Positions 32,785 to 42,999 of a DNA stretch of 64,000 nt are shown in pieces; within the stretch, counting starts at the first letter, position 1; every line of letters starts with the position of its first letter. A program made the translations under genes and the position numbers. Source of the DNA: Macrothele yani. Its lineage: Eukaryota; Arthropoda; Arachnida; Araneae; Macrothelidae. The notes beneath the pieces were generated by a model. It made no database searches. It was given only the letters and a program-made list of their open reading frames with translations, and was not told where the DNA came from. The DNA lies in assembly GCA_039090855.1 (NCBI GenBank), contig CM077010.1, forward strand, positions 48,936,905-49,000,904. Direction: 5' to 3'.

Positions 32785-34638
32785 CATACCTGCCAACTAA
32801 ATTTAATGAACATGCAGATTTCTTTGAAAAATTTAGAAGATTGTATAAAAATTCAGAAGATTTTTTTACGTCAATTTGTCACACGATAAAGTGATTTAGA
32901 ACTCATACTGTTTAAACAAAAAAGGAATAAAGGACACACCTTTATTTTTTTGTGTGTTTTTATTGAAGGGAACTTTTATTTATAGTAATTTAATAGTTAG
33001 CTTAACTTTTTACAGTGGCCTTTTTGGTTTTTTTTTAAGAATTCTTTGGAGTACTCTTTTTGAAAACAAAGTAAATTTTCTTTGCATTTAATTAACAGGA
33101 AACTCTCAAGCAATTCACCTGACATTAATGATCGAAACATTGTGCGATTTTTTTAACCAAAGAAAAAATTCTTTTGCATTATTAATTAAATGGCAAATAC
33201 ACCCTATAATTATGATTTCACTTTGGTGTTCTTTTAAATGACGAGCCACACCATTTTTCTCTCCTATCATTACTAGAGCATTGTCTGCTCCAAAAGCAAT
33301 GCAATTTTTGAAAAGTATCCTGTGCTTACTAAAAACATCAACTGTAGCTGAGAACCATGAATTCTGATATCAGAGCTTTCACTATTTTAGATAAATGGTG
33401 TAATTTTCAGAGAATGAATACTTTTTTTTTTTTTAACACCATGCATCAATTCTTACAAATTTCCAAACTTCGTCACTTCCGTTTTTGGAAATTTCCTCCA
33501 CTCTTATCAAGCTAAAATGCACACACATTTGTGAGGGTGATGACATTTAACAACAACATAGGAGTGGGGATCACATTGCGGAGGGGGGATACAATTATAC
33601 AATTACTGAAGAAATCTTTGCTCTGTCTGACTTCCGTTTTCGGAAATTTATCCAACATTTGCAAGCTGAAATACAAATATTTATGGAATAAAATGATATC
33701 TAACAATACTCGGTAGAGGAAACATCACAAGAAAAAAATTATGATTACGAGAGAAATCTTACCTCAGTCTACTTTCCGTTTTCGAAGGATGAAATTCTTT
33801 TCTCCGACGGAGAAAACGATACCACCTCCCTCCCCACCACCAAATCCTCTTAAAATTTCAGTTCAGTTGTGCATCGATCACGTAAATGGTCCAAATGATA
33901 ACAAAAAAGCTGCAATTCTTCAAATCAGCGTAAAAATATTGTGGCCGAAGATTACGGGGAAATTTTCAGGCGGCCTGACTTTCGGTTTCGGAAATCGTTG
34001 CCCACAATTTCTAGCTGAAATTACATTTAACAACGATACTGAACAGATGCAACATCACGCGCGAGAAAAAAAAAATACGATTACGGGGAAAAATCTGCAC
34101 TCCGTTTAGCTTCTGTTTCCGAACGTTTAAAAAGACAAAACAACGTCCCCAGACAGAATATGACCCACCCCCAACTAATACCCCGAAAAATTTTTCACTT
34201 TTGCATCGATCTCGAAAATGGAAAAGAAAAAAAAAAAAAAGGTGGGGGAGAGGGGCCTCTGCGAACCCACGGAAGAATCTCGCGTACGAATTAAACACTT
34301 AATAGATTTCGAATGGCGTAAGATTACGCTAAAATATGGATGACCAGTAAATTTTAACTTTTGGCGCAGATTTTGTCGACAAAATCGCAATTTTTTTTAG
34401 CAGAATGGTGCAAGAACAACGTTTTGGCACAGGTCTGGCAGCCCTGAGATTAAGACTAGTAAGTTACTGCTGCGCTTTTCAACTTTTTTTTTTTTTTTTG
34501 ACTTACAAAAATTAATAAAACAGGTTATATTTGCAAAAAACAGCAATTTTTCGAACGGCAGAAGAATGCGAGTTTGGTCGGGAGAATGTTTAAAAAATCA
34601 GAAGACTTCTGCCAAAATTGGAAGAGTTGGCAGGTATG
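32785..34638. mobile_element. Candidate non-autonomous element with CATACCTGCCAAC ends
   Basis: The left tip CATACCTGCCAACTAAATTT and the right tip on the minus strand, CATACCTGCCAACTCTTCCA, are inverted. The same pair of tips bounds the element at 38956-40174. Inside are AGAAGATT phrases and a copy of repeat family R2 (33360-34300). No target duplication is visible here, so boundaries are less certain than for the other copy. Confidence 0.5.
33360..34300 (+). repeat. Dispersed repeat family R2, second forward copy
   Basis: Same phrase order as 9060-10130, including AAAGCTTTCACTATTTTAGA-like text at the left edge, TTATGGAATAAAATGATATC and ACTCCGTTTAGCTTCTG. Around 33675-33700 it provides an uninterrupted version of the site where the Penelope element is inserted at 56369-57726. 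Confidence 0.7.
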
Positions 34639-35087
34639 TGTCACTCTCCTTTCCTACCTAAGGAAAAATGTGCCAAAAAAATTATTTCCTGAATTTTCAA
34701 TTAAAAGATCTGAATTTCTCACAGATGTCGTAACTGGGTCATATAAGGTTACCCTGCAAATCTCACTACAAGCAAATGAAAACTTTTTGAATTGCGCATA
34801 AATTTATTTTATTATGACGTTAGAGCGGGAAAACTGCCCTCATGAGTGATAAAAAAATTTATTGGCTAGTTTTCAGTTTTTATCCGATTCACACGAAATT
34901 TGGTGGGTTCGTTCCTTTTGGCAATTTATTAAGCACATTAAATTTTCAGTCAGTTTTTTAGAAATTCCGCTAAGATAGAAAATCATTTTTTATCCCAGTA
35001 GGGTGCAGGAGATACTTATCAGTCAACAGCCGTGCTGCCCCCCCCCCCACCCGATCAGGCAAGGAAGTTTCTGCAATCCCTTTCCCC

Positions 35088-35131
35088 CTACACACACACA
35101 CACACACTCTCTCTCTCTCTCTCTCTCTCCA
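35088..35131 (+). repeat. (CA)n(CT)n microsatellite
   Basis: About 16 bases of CA repeat are followed by about 24 bases of CT repeat. Confidence 0.95.
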
Positions 35132-35298
35132 GTTCACAGCTCGAGAAGAGCTAACTTTTATCGTGAAACTGGCTGAAAGAAATATGAAAATTCCAGGAGA
35201 ATAAAAATTGCCTTTTTCCAGAAGTTTTCCAGGGCTTTAGAAAATAAAAATTTAATTCCAGAAGTTTCCCAGGAAATCCAGGAGGCATACGAACCTTG

Positions 35299-35396
35299 AC
35301 TATACCACAGGCTGGAGCCAACTGACAGAGAATGCAGTAAGGGCTCAGACTTGCCTGTAACAGCAAGTTGGAACATGTTTGTTCTTGCACTGGCAT
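35299..35396 (-). pseudogene. Sola-like transposase, extreme N-terminal piece
   Basis: From an ATG at 35396 the minus strand reads MPVQEQTCSNLLLQ, then SPYCILCQLAPACGI, and meets ACTATAC at 35305-35299. Across the inserted element (14600-35298) the frame continues as VYTCDEVKLKMMC at 14597 and below. Cys-rich spacing continues on both sides, which supports a once-continuous metal-binding N-terminus. Confidence 0.55.
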
Positions 35397-35619
35397 TCAA
35401 GATTGTGCAGGTTGTGAAAAGACTTTCGTTTAAACTCAGCAGCTTTAGCAGTTATAAATTGTAGTGTATTTAATACACTTTCTCCATATTTAGCACTTTC
35501 AAATGGTTTTAATCAGAACAAGTCTAAAAGAAACAATATCTCCCCCCCCACCCACCCACACACACACACTCCTCAAATTAGTTAAACCTTTTACACCATA
35601 ATTTTACCACTGAAATATA

Positions 35620-36349
35620 TTTTTGTTTCAATTTACAGTCTACAATATTCAATTAGATCTACGGTTATTTAATAAATTGTAAAAAGGTAATAATTGTCTT
35701 CAAAACAAATGGGGAAAATGCGGATTTTTTTACTTTATGCTCAAATATTTTAGTTATCAAAATGATCAAATTTTGGTATGTGTTACCAAATAGAAGTCTC
35801 TGTGGTATAAAATCCAGATTTTTACTGTGTACCCCACTGGAGATATAGCTACTGAAAATTTCAAAATTTCCTATTTTCTCCAGTGAAGAAATCTTAGAAG
35901 GGCTCAAAACACCCCAGTTTTCTCACCCTAGATACAATCTATTTTTACCATGGTTCTTGCACAATAAAATTGACCACTTCCCGGTGAAAATTTGGCTCTG
36001 AAATTGAAAAAATGCAAATTTCAAAAGTCAACTTTGACTAATAAAATTACCAAATCATCTCAGATAATAAAAAAGGATAAACCAAAGTAATCAGCATTTT
36101 ATTCTGGGTAGTTTTTGAACTACCTAAATTAGGGAAAATGTCACAGCATTTTGCGTAAATGCTACAACTCTAAAAATGGAGGTGTTCCAAGCGCCATCTA
36201 GGGACCTCCCTGCCAAACGGTCAGGAATTTTTTTTTTTTTTATAACACTGGTTTTGAACTCTTAAGATGTGTAAAACTGTGCAAAAATTGTAAAAAATAG
36301 GTCAGCAACCAATTTAAAGAAAATTTGTTGAAATAGCATGGAGTGACCC
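35620..36349 (-). repeat. Right terminal inverted repeat of the Sola-like element
   Basis: Inverted partner of 12417-13150, ending GGAGTGACCC at 36340-36349. It is followed by CAAA (36350-36353), the second copy of the target duplication, and then by hAT coding sequence. Confidence 0.85.
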
Positions 36350-36353
36350 CAAA

Positions 36354-36597
36354 TTCAATTTAAGTTCATGAACTGTAGTCTTTCGAAGTTCACTACCACT
36401 TGGGAAACTCGTAGCGAATGTTTTGTGAGTGGTTTTAAAATGTCTTTCTACATTCACTTTCTTAGGCAATGCAACACTGGAGTTACAAAATAAGACAAAC
36501 ACTTATCTTTAACAATAATAAATAAAAACTCTTCATCCCATTCATTGTAATAGTGACAAGTTTTTGCTTTTTTACTACTACCGCCTGCTGCACTCAT
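36354..36597 (-). pseudogene. hAT transposase N-terminus (BED-like finger), split from the rest by 24 kb
   Basis: The minus strand opens MSAAGGSSKKAKTCHYYNEW, continues DEEFLFIIVKDKC and, after a one-base shift near 36500, VLFCNSSVALPKKVNVERHF and KTTHKTF, then LRKTTVHELKLNL. The Cys-x2-Cys, His-x4-His pattern and the closing EL-K-L stretch are those of GTF2IRD2/ZBED-type hAT proteins. Coding then stops at the CAAA target duplication. The next codons, STHQSVFTKTNCKSK, are at 12416 and below. Confidence 0.8.
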
Positions 36598-36910
36598 ATT
36601 AGTCAGGGTGTGCCGAATAACGCAGAATGCGAAGTGCCACACAAAGATCAACAATACGCTCCACTGCAATGCTGTCTCTCTGTGCCGAATCTCCAACATG
36701 CATGTGCGGTGTGCGAGAGTGCAGCAGTCAGGGGAGGCGATTTGGCACCGCCACCGCTAAGTCATAACGTATTTTTTTAGCACTGGAAACCAAGTTGTGT
36801 TTCCAAAGGCCTGGATTCCATATCTGAGTTTCCTTCAGGAACGTGACCATACTAAAATTCTGCAAATAATATGATTTTTCGCCCAGCGGCCGACGCTTTG
36901 GTCATCCCTG

Positions 36911-37467
36911 TACTGCAGGCTATTTGGCAACACACAGTGAAACGTCAATGTTAGTTTGCATAGAATAAAACTTCATGGTTAGAAAAATTACTAACAGAAT
37001 AGTACTTTTCTTTAATTTTTGCAGCAATTCACTTGAGTACATGTAGGCCAACAGCCCTGATGAACTCACACATTATTAATAAGTAAGATACACGGCCGTT
37101 TCCTCTGTGTGCATGCATTTTTTAATATGCTCTGCTAGGAATGAAGGTAACTGGGTAAGCATGCTGGCATTTACACACAAAACAGTGCCAGCATTTCTTT
37201 TGCACTCCTTTTGCTCCCTCATGCCTGTGCTGTGCACTAAGTTTTGTCTAATTAGTATTTTCACCGATTTTCTGACTTAAATCTTTAGCTGGCACCAGTC
37301 AGATTACCCATTTGTTTCTTCTTTGCTGTCATGCAATTTGCAAAATAATTAAGTGAAAAAATTTCATTTTTTTTTTAAATTTCAAAGTAAGCAAACATAG
37401 ATGCAACACTGAACTCAGCATGCACTCGTTTACTAAGACAAATCCTTGAAATATGAATGCGAACATA
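36911..37467. other. Spacer between hAT nest and mariner
   Basis: No supported gene. A minus-strand frame at 37076-37264 (RKNAGTVLCV-like text) is not recognised. Confidence 0.35.
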
Positions 37468-38741
37468 CACTGTGCAGTAAACAAGTAATGAGACCGATTT
37501 GTTTTTTAAAGCAGGAAAACTTACTTGAATATATTTTATTTGAAGTGCATTCCCCTGCGTTAACACAAGAAGTGGCACGATCAGCCAACGAAAGGAAGGA
37601 CTTGCAGGGGTCATCTTTTGGTATTTAGTAAACAGCTGATGTCACAGTTCTTTGCATGTCTTCAATGTTTTGCAAAACGTTTCCTTTTAAATGCAGCTTT
37701 AATTTAGGGAATAGAGTGTAGCCACATGGTTACAAATCTGGAGAATAGGAAGGGATGAACACACACACTTTTTTCCTGCCAGAAATTGCTGTATACAGAC
37801 TGCTCCGAGTGTGGCTGCACCTATCGTGAAGAAGGAACCATTGCTCATTTTTATACTGAACAATCCTTTCCCATAATTGTTCCAAAATGGATCTGTAACA
37901 TTACCAGTGACAGTTGTACCTTTAGGAATGCACTTGTGATGCAGAATCCCCTTGCTGTCGTAAAAGCACACAAGGACTGTCTTGATTTTGGACTTCTATA
38001 ACCTGATTTTTTTCCTTTGGGTGAATGTGGCGACTTTCACTGAGCACTCTAATGCTCTGTTTCAGGATCGTAATGAAAACCCCATGTCTAGTCACCTGCC
38101 ACAACGCTTAGCAGAAAATTTTGCATTGTTTCTGCAGTCTCCATGATCTCTTGCATACTCCACCTGTGAACATTTCTGATCACCTGATTAAGCATGAAGA
38201 ACAAAATGAGCAACCCCACCCCCCACCCCAATCTTGCATTAAAATCTGATGAATCGTCTTCTTATTAACACTAAGTTCACATTCCTACATCCTCAAGTCA
38301 CACAATGATCACTTTTTATCCTTTCACAAACTTTCTCAACGGGTTAAGACGTGAACACTGAAATCGGGCATCCAGGACTTTCATCATTTTCCAAATCTTC
38401 TCACCCATCCTTGAAGTGTGCACACCATCGAAATACTTGTGCACAAGATAGGCAATCAGCCCCGTACACATCACGCAACAATTAAACTGTTATCAGACGC
38501 AGTTTTATCGATTTTCAAACTGAACCACATATTTCCTCTCTGCTTCAGAACAGAGTTGTGTTAATCTTCTATTGAATGACATCATACACAGCATAAATAA
38601 TCATCCGCACAATTCTCATGCAAATGCTATTGCCACCACGTAGCTGATAAATGAATCATTAAAAAATCATGACTTCCCAAGCCTTATGTGTTTTACCAGT
38701 TTTTTTTTTAATCAGCCTCATTACTTAATTGCTGCACTATG
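37468..38741 (-). mobile_element. mariner-type transposon, 1.27 kb, TA target duplication
   Basis: The ends CACTGTGCAGTAAACAAGTA (left) and CATAGTGCAGCAATTAAGTA (right, minus strand) are inverted repeats that continue into AATGAGRCYGATT. TA lies on both sides (37466-37467 and 38742-38743). The length fits a full mariner. The transposase gene reads on the minus strand and is decayed. Confidence 0.85.
37640..38500 (-). pseudogene. mariner transposase, decayed
   Basis: Read on the minus strand in mixed frames: METAETMQNFLLSVVAGD, then TWGFHYDPET (the GDETW block with its first catalytic Asp, the Glu codon now a stop), HPKEKNQVIEVQN, CFYDSKGILHHKCIPKGTTV, IQQFLAGKKCVCS. This is the order of a mariner transposase: catalytic D, the F-D-S-K-G-I block with its linker, then the H-x-x-N-A-P-region remnant and the C-terminal FLA-K block. 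Multiple stops and indels. The helix-turn-helix N-terminus above 38500 is barely recognisable. Confidence 0.8.
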
Positions 38742-38955
38742 TATCCAACTTGTTGATAAATGCATTGAACACACTGATTAAAAGTCCATTTAGAAATAAT
38801 GCGAACTGAATCGATTTCACATGTAACCAAGGTATTTCGCACTATTTCACACTTGCAGCAATTAAAATGCGATCGACAGATAATGTATCCTACGTGCGCT
38901 ATCATTAGGCTGCACACACAAATAAAAATTTTGTTTGTAACTGCAAAATTATTGC

Positions 38956-40174
38956 ATAGCTGCCAACTAAATTTAATGAAAATCCACCAGAATATCGCCC
39001 AAAAAAAATAATCCAGAAGATTGCAAAATAATCAAAGATTTTTCTAACGTTATACAATATAAAATGTCCATATAAATGTCCACACTAAAACGTACATCTT
39101 GTTTTGCAATAGTTACACACAAATTTTTATATGCACTTCAACAAAACAAGGGAAATATTAATAAAGAAATACATTATGTATAATTTGCTAGATTTTGAAA
39201 CACTCCATCCGTACAAGTCAGCAAACTTTTATCCTTTTGGATACCTATGAAGAATTTCACTTTTGTTTTTTTTTTGCTGCTTTTAGTCCCCCCCCCAACT
39301 AGCCAGGATATTGAACAATTTTTGTTTTTGATTCCTTAAGAAGTACCTGGCCACTTTAAATGTCCACATTTTCTTCTTTTCAAAGCTATACTGTTTTTTT
39401 TTCTTTCTGCTTTATTTAACTTTATCAGGGGCACAGACCCACTTCTGAAGTTGAGAAACACTAAGTGGAGCTAACATTTTTTCTTTTTCTAGTTTTCCTC
39501 AAACACTAATAGGAATCCTACAGTAAATGTAAAAAGTGCCTACACAAACTGGGAGTAGCTCACGGTTGTCTTTAGAACCCATTACCAAGTGTTAGTGTTA
39601 GGATCTTGAAAACATGAAAATAAACTTTACACAGATGTTTAATAACATTATTTTACTGAGATTTTCGATTTCCATAGTATACCCGATGTTTTTCGTCAGT
39701 CTGCTCGGACCGACGATTTCCATAGCATACTCGACATTTTCTGTCGTCTGTAGCAGACCGACGATTTCCACAGCATACTCAACACTTTCTGTCATAGCGG
39801 ACCGACGATTTCCATAGCATACTTGATGTTTTCTGTCATCCATAGAGGACCGACAATTTCCATAGAAACTATGTAACATCCACAGTACTTGGAGCCTTAT
39901 GATCTTATTCAGCGTCAAGCGGAATGGTGTGCACAGAGAATTTACTGTGATAAAGTCCCGACAATGACAACAGAGCGCGGAGGGGGGGGGGTGTCAGGCA
40001 CTATTGGCACATAATTCCCATATCTGTTGTATATTTTATTTATAGGTATTTCTTTTAACAAAAAGTAAAGAAAATTTTAAAATCCAGAAAAAAGTTCAAA
40101 AAGTTCTTACGGCCAGAAAACTGTATAAAAAAATTGGAAAACTTCTGCAAAACCTGGAAGAGTTGGCAGGTATG
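38956..40174. mobile_element. Non-autonomous element with TTATTGC target duplication
   Basis: The ends ATAGCTGCCAACTAAATTTA and, on the minus strand, CATACCTGCCAACTCTTCCA are inverted. TTATTGC lies on both sides (38949-38955 and 40175-40181), and the eighth base differs (A/G), as expected for an ageing 8-bp hAT-type duplication. No transposase is seen inside. It contains a five-unit minisatellite. Confidence 0.7.
39655..39865. repeat. Minisatellite of about 48-bp units
   Basis: Five units built on CCGACGATTTCCATAGCATA followed by a variable half (CTCGACATTTTCTGTCRTC). The minus strand is open across the array as a 16-residue repeat with VEYAMEIVG. An open frame follows automatically from units that are multiples of three without stops. 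I do not call a gene. Confidence 0.85.
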
Positions 40175-40572
40175 TTATTGCGATTGCAGTAAGTTTTTAC
40201 TGCCTTAAATTTCTGTGTCACCATTTTAGAATACTTTTAACAAATGCAACTTTAAGCATTATGCAAGGATAGCATTTTAAATCTTTATCTCTCTTGGCAG
40301 TTATCATCAAGCCTAACCCTACAGTTTTTAACTAGTCTTTCTCATTTAGCTATGAGCAGAGAAGGCTGGGGATGCAGAAGTGAGTAAAAATGTAAATAAC
40401 TAAAAATGTGATATTATTTCTAATTCTTACTGATGGGTAAGTAAAGTTTACTTCAACTTCTTCATGGAACAAAAACTCCCAAGATGAGCAATGCAAAGAT
40501 GTTTTTGACATTTCAACTGTTTACAAAAATCTTTTTGAACTACAACTTATACAGGTGTTCAGCAAAACAAAC

Positions 40573-40728
40573 CTTCTCCATTCAAGAAGTAAGTAACAAC
40601 TTCCCCATAGTCGAATATAAGATCCAGGCTAACTTGCATGATTCGCCCGTACTCCAAGACACACAGCTGATACTCTGCCTCACCATGTTCAATCATCACA
40701 GCAACTTCTTTATTCTGTGGTTTCAGGT
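40573..40728 (-). CDS. FKBP46: Exon of nuclear FK506-binding protein: core of nucleoplasmin-like domain
   Basis: A 156-bp internal exon. On the minus strand the acceptor ends TTGTGTTTCAG and the donor is AAG followed by GTTTGT. It begins with two bases and ends with one base of split codons, matching both neighbouring exons. The reading is DLKPQNKEVAVMIEHGEAEY, then QLCVLEYGRIMQVSLDLIF, then DYGEVVTYFLNGE. The pattern (hydrophobic strand, acidic loop, Q-V-x-L-D-L-x-F, then G-E-x-V-T-F/Y-F) is the central beta-barrel of the nucleoplasmin-like domain of FKBP46/39 proteins, which assembles with histones and sits ahead of the isomerase domain. No stop or frameshift, in contrast to all transposon genes around it. 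Confidence 0.88.
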
Positions 40729-41754
40729 CTGAAACACAAATATTCTGATTAATGTACATACAAAGAAAACAAATAAATGCAGATTGAATTATTGAGTATT
40801 ACTTACAGATATGCAACAAGATGGACTTTTTTTTTAACATATTTAAAATTTTCAACTCTTGTTAAAACATATTAATAACTTCCAACTTTTCAAAAAAAAA
40901 AAAAAAATCAGCATGTTTTATCTATGCTTTAATGCTACAAAAATCTTCAAATAAATGAAGGGTTTAAGCAACCCTTGAAGCATTTTTACATAGGGGAAAA
41001 GGCGGTAAGGGAAGTTTCACAGATGGATCCTCCAGGGTCCCACAGCAATCTTTCTAACTTACACCCATTAACATTTGTTTTGTGTTCCCTCTAACAAATG
41101 ATCTCTGTAGTAAAATAGAGGGGAAATGATTAACTCGTTTTACTTTATATAATTCTTCCTCGGCCCAAACCACATTTTGTGCTCAATTTCTTTATTTAGC
41201 AACATTTACGGTCATTGCATCATGCACAACACCAATCGAACGTCCACTCCTCCAAAAATTCAAAGTAAATAATTTTAATACAGTAGAAAAACTACTTTTC
41301 TCAAAAGATGCTTCAGAGTCCAGAATAAAAGTACAATTGTTTGTTTGCAAAATTGCATCGTACGTGCAGATCACAATTAAGGCCCATGGGCCACAAATTA
41401 AGGAGCTGACCCATGGGAACGGTGCCTAGGAGAAATCAAGCTGGAAGCACATTTCTATATATCTCGTCAAAACAGGACAGGTAACTTAAATAATTTCTTA
41501 AACATGGTAGAAATCAAAACAGATGAAGACCTGTAAAATTTGCCCCCCCCCCCCCCCCCATCCCAACAGGATGCATTCAATTTACTTTTTATGAATGAGT
41601 TCAAGTCTAAAAATAATTATTTTGATCATTACTAATAAATCAAGATTTATGAGCAAAATACTGAGCATATTTCTTGCCTAACAGAAAGTACTGAAGAAAC
41701 ATTAAAAAAAAAAAAAAAAGGCCAGCACTCAAATATAAAATACAGTGTAGATGC

Positions 41755-42660
41755 AGGGATATTGACAAAAATAAGTTATACATCTGCACCCCCTGGAGGG
41801 AAAACTATGTGCTATTTTAAGTGGGAGATGTTCTAAAAACATTTTCTGAGATGAACAGTATCAGTCTACGAAAGAGTTTCTTCAGTCGACTTTTTCAGAA
41901 ACTCTGATTTTGCTGCAAATACATCAGAAGCAGAAATTAACGCTTACGCCCCCTAGTGGCCAAAACATACTTAATCAAAATTTTGAAATTATATGCAAAA
42001 CATTTCTCATCATGAGCAGTATCCGATGCAGAAAAAAAATTTCAAATCAGAGTTTTAGAAGCAGAGATATAAGGGGAAACTCAAGTTACCTTTACGTCCC
42101 CTAGTGGAAAATCTATGCATTACTTGAAAAACTTGAAACTATATGAGAAACATTTTGCACCAGAAATGCTCTGTAACAAAGAAATAATTTTTCAAATTGT
42201 ACTCTTAGAAGCAGAGATATCAGCAAAAATAAGATATACATTATTGCCCCCTGCCAGGAAAACTATGCGCTCTTTTAAGCAATAGTTTCCCCGCCAGTAG
42301 AGCGTAGGTGTATATGTATCTCAAAACGTTTTCCGAGGTGAACGGCATCGGTCCATGAAAGGATTTTTATCTACTCTTTCAGAAGCTCAGATTTTGCTGC
42401 AAATACATCATAAACAGAAATCAACACTTATGCCCCTGGTGGAGAAACCATTCCTTACTAAAAATTAGTTATTATATGCAAAACATTTCCCATGAGAAGC
42501 TGTTTCTGATGCAAGAAGAATTTTTCAAATCGGACTTTCAAAAGCTGAGATATCGGGAGAAACGCAATTTACCTTTGCGCCCCTAGTGGAAGATCTAATC
42601 ATTACTTGAAAAAGAAACTTTGCCTAAAATAGTCTTCGTTATAAATGGCATCAAAAGGAA
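41755..42660 (+). repeat. Dispersed repeat family R1, second copy, left part
   Basis: The phrases ATATTGACAAAAATAAG, CACCCCCTGGAGG, CTGCAAATACATCAGAAGC, ACGCCCCCTAGTGGCC and TTTTTCAAATCGGACTT place it in the same family as 21040-22740. It breaks off after GGCATCAAAAGGAA at about 42660 and resumes at 47188. Confidence 0.75.
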
Positions 42661-42999
42661 GTGTCATGGCGAAAATTTTAACCTCTGGTGAATTTCAGAG
42701 AGACCTGATCAATCTTTCTGTTGGTTTATCAGAGATTAATTAATGCAAAAATTTTCTTCCATGACATACGTTAGAAGAAAATTCCTGGTTGAAAGAGGGG
42801 AATTCATGCGCAAAATTCGCTTGTCTTAATCACAACCAGGAAAACAAAATTTCATGTTGGTGAAAAAGAAAAAAAAAAAAAAAGAATAATATTTGATTTA
42901 ACTGACTTTGGGGTTTTGAAAATAATTATTTTATCTGTTCTTTTATCGCGATAGGAAAAGGCGAGTAGGTGTGCAGCTCAGAGAATCAAAATTAATTTT

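Larger units (their letters stand above)
14600..35298. mobile_element. Third-level insertion of about 20.7 kb with CA-GGTTCRTA ends
   Basis: The left end reads CATGGTTCATACACTTT and the right end, inward on the minus strand, CAAGGTTCGTATGCCTCC. Both are followed by AT-rich DNA with repeated CCAGGAG or TCCTGG phrases. The 7-bp sequence ACTATAC lies on both sides (14593-14599 and 35299-35305). Removing the interval and one ACTATAC joins CGI to VYTCDEVKLK in one frame of the Sola-like transposase. The element's own gene may be the BED-finger hAT-like protein whose C-terminus is at 18709-19244 and whose N-terminus is at 31979-32428. Exact end bases are uncertain by one or two. Confidence 0.65.
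12417..36349 (-). mobile_element. Sola-like DNA transposon, expanded to 23.9 kb by nested insertions
   Basis: The ends are GGGCCATTCCATGCYATTTC on the left and, read inward on the minus strand, GGGTCACTCCATGCTATTTC on the right. The terminal repeats extend about 730 bp (12417-13150 and 35620-36349). The flanking 4-bp repeat CAAA and the transposase family match the element at 51630-55146, whose flanking repeat is AGTG. Four-base duplications are a known feature of the Sola superfamily. The assignment to Sola is inference from that and from recalled protein motifs. The gene reads on the minus strand in two pieces. Confidence 0.75.
10366..36910 (-). mobile_element. hAT transposon, expanded to 26.5 kb by nested insertions
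   Basis: The left tip is CAGAGATGGCCAAACG and the right tip, read on the minus strand, is CAGGGATGACCAAAGC. This CAG-R-G-A-TGRCCAAA pattern is typical of hAT ends. Outside lie TACTATAG (10358-10365) and TACTGCAG (36911-36918), which agree at six of eight positions, as expected for an old 8-bp hAT duplication. Its own DNA is the first 2.05 kb and the last 0.56 kb. The rest is the Sola-like insertion and everything inside that. Confidence 0.75.
10275..40572 (-). other. FKBP46: 30.3-kb intron of the FKBP gene
   Basis: The interval between the two confidently linked exons is bounded on the minus strand by donor GTTTGT (40572) and acceptor TATAG (10275). Almost all of it can be assigned to nested mobile elements: the hAT nest (10366-36910), a mariner (37468-38741) and a non-autonomous element (38956-40174). 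No additional exon with good splice sites and nucleoplasmin or FKBP motifs was seen in it. Confidence 0.75.

Noticed and set aside
39598..39918. Protein-coding gene with VEYAMEIVG repeats
   Set aside because: The frame is a direct result of a 48-bp minisatellite inside a non-autonomous element and has no start context, splice sites or domain.
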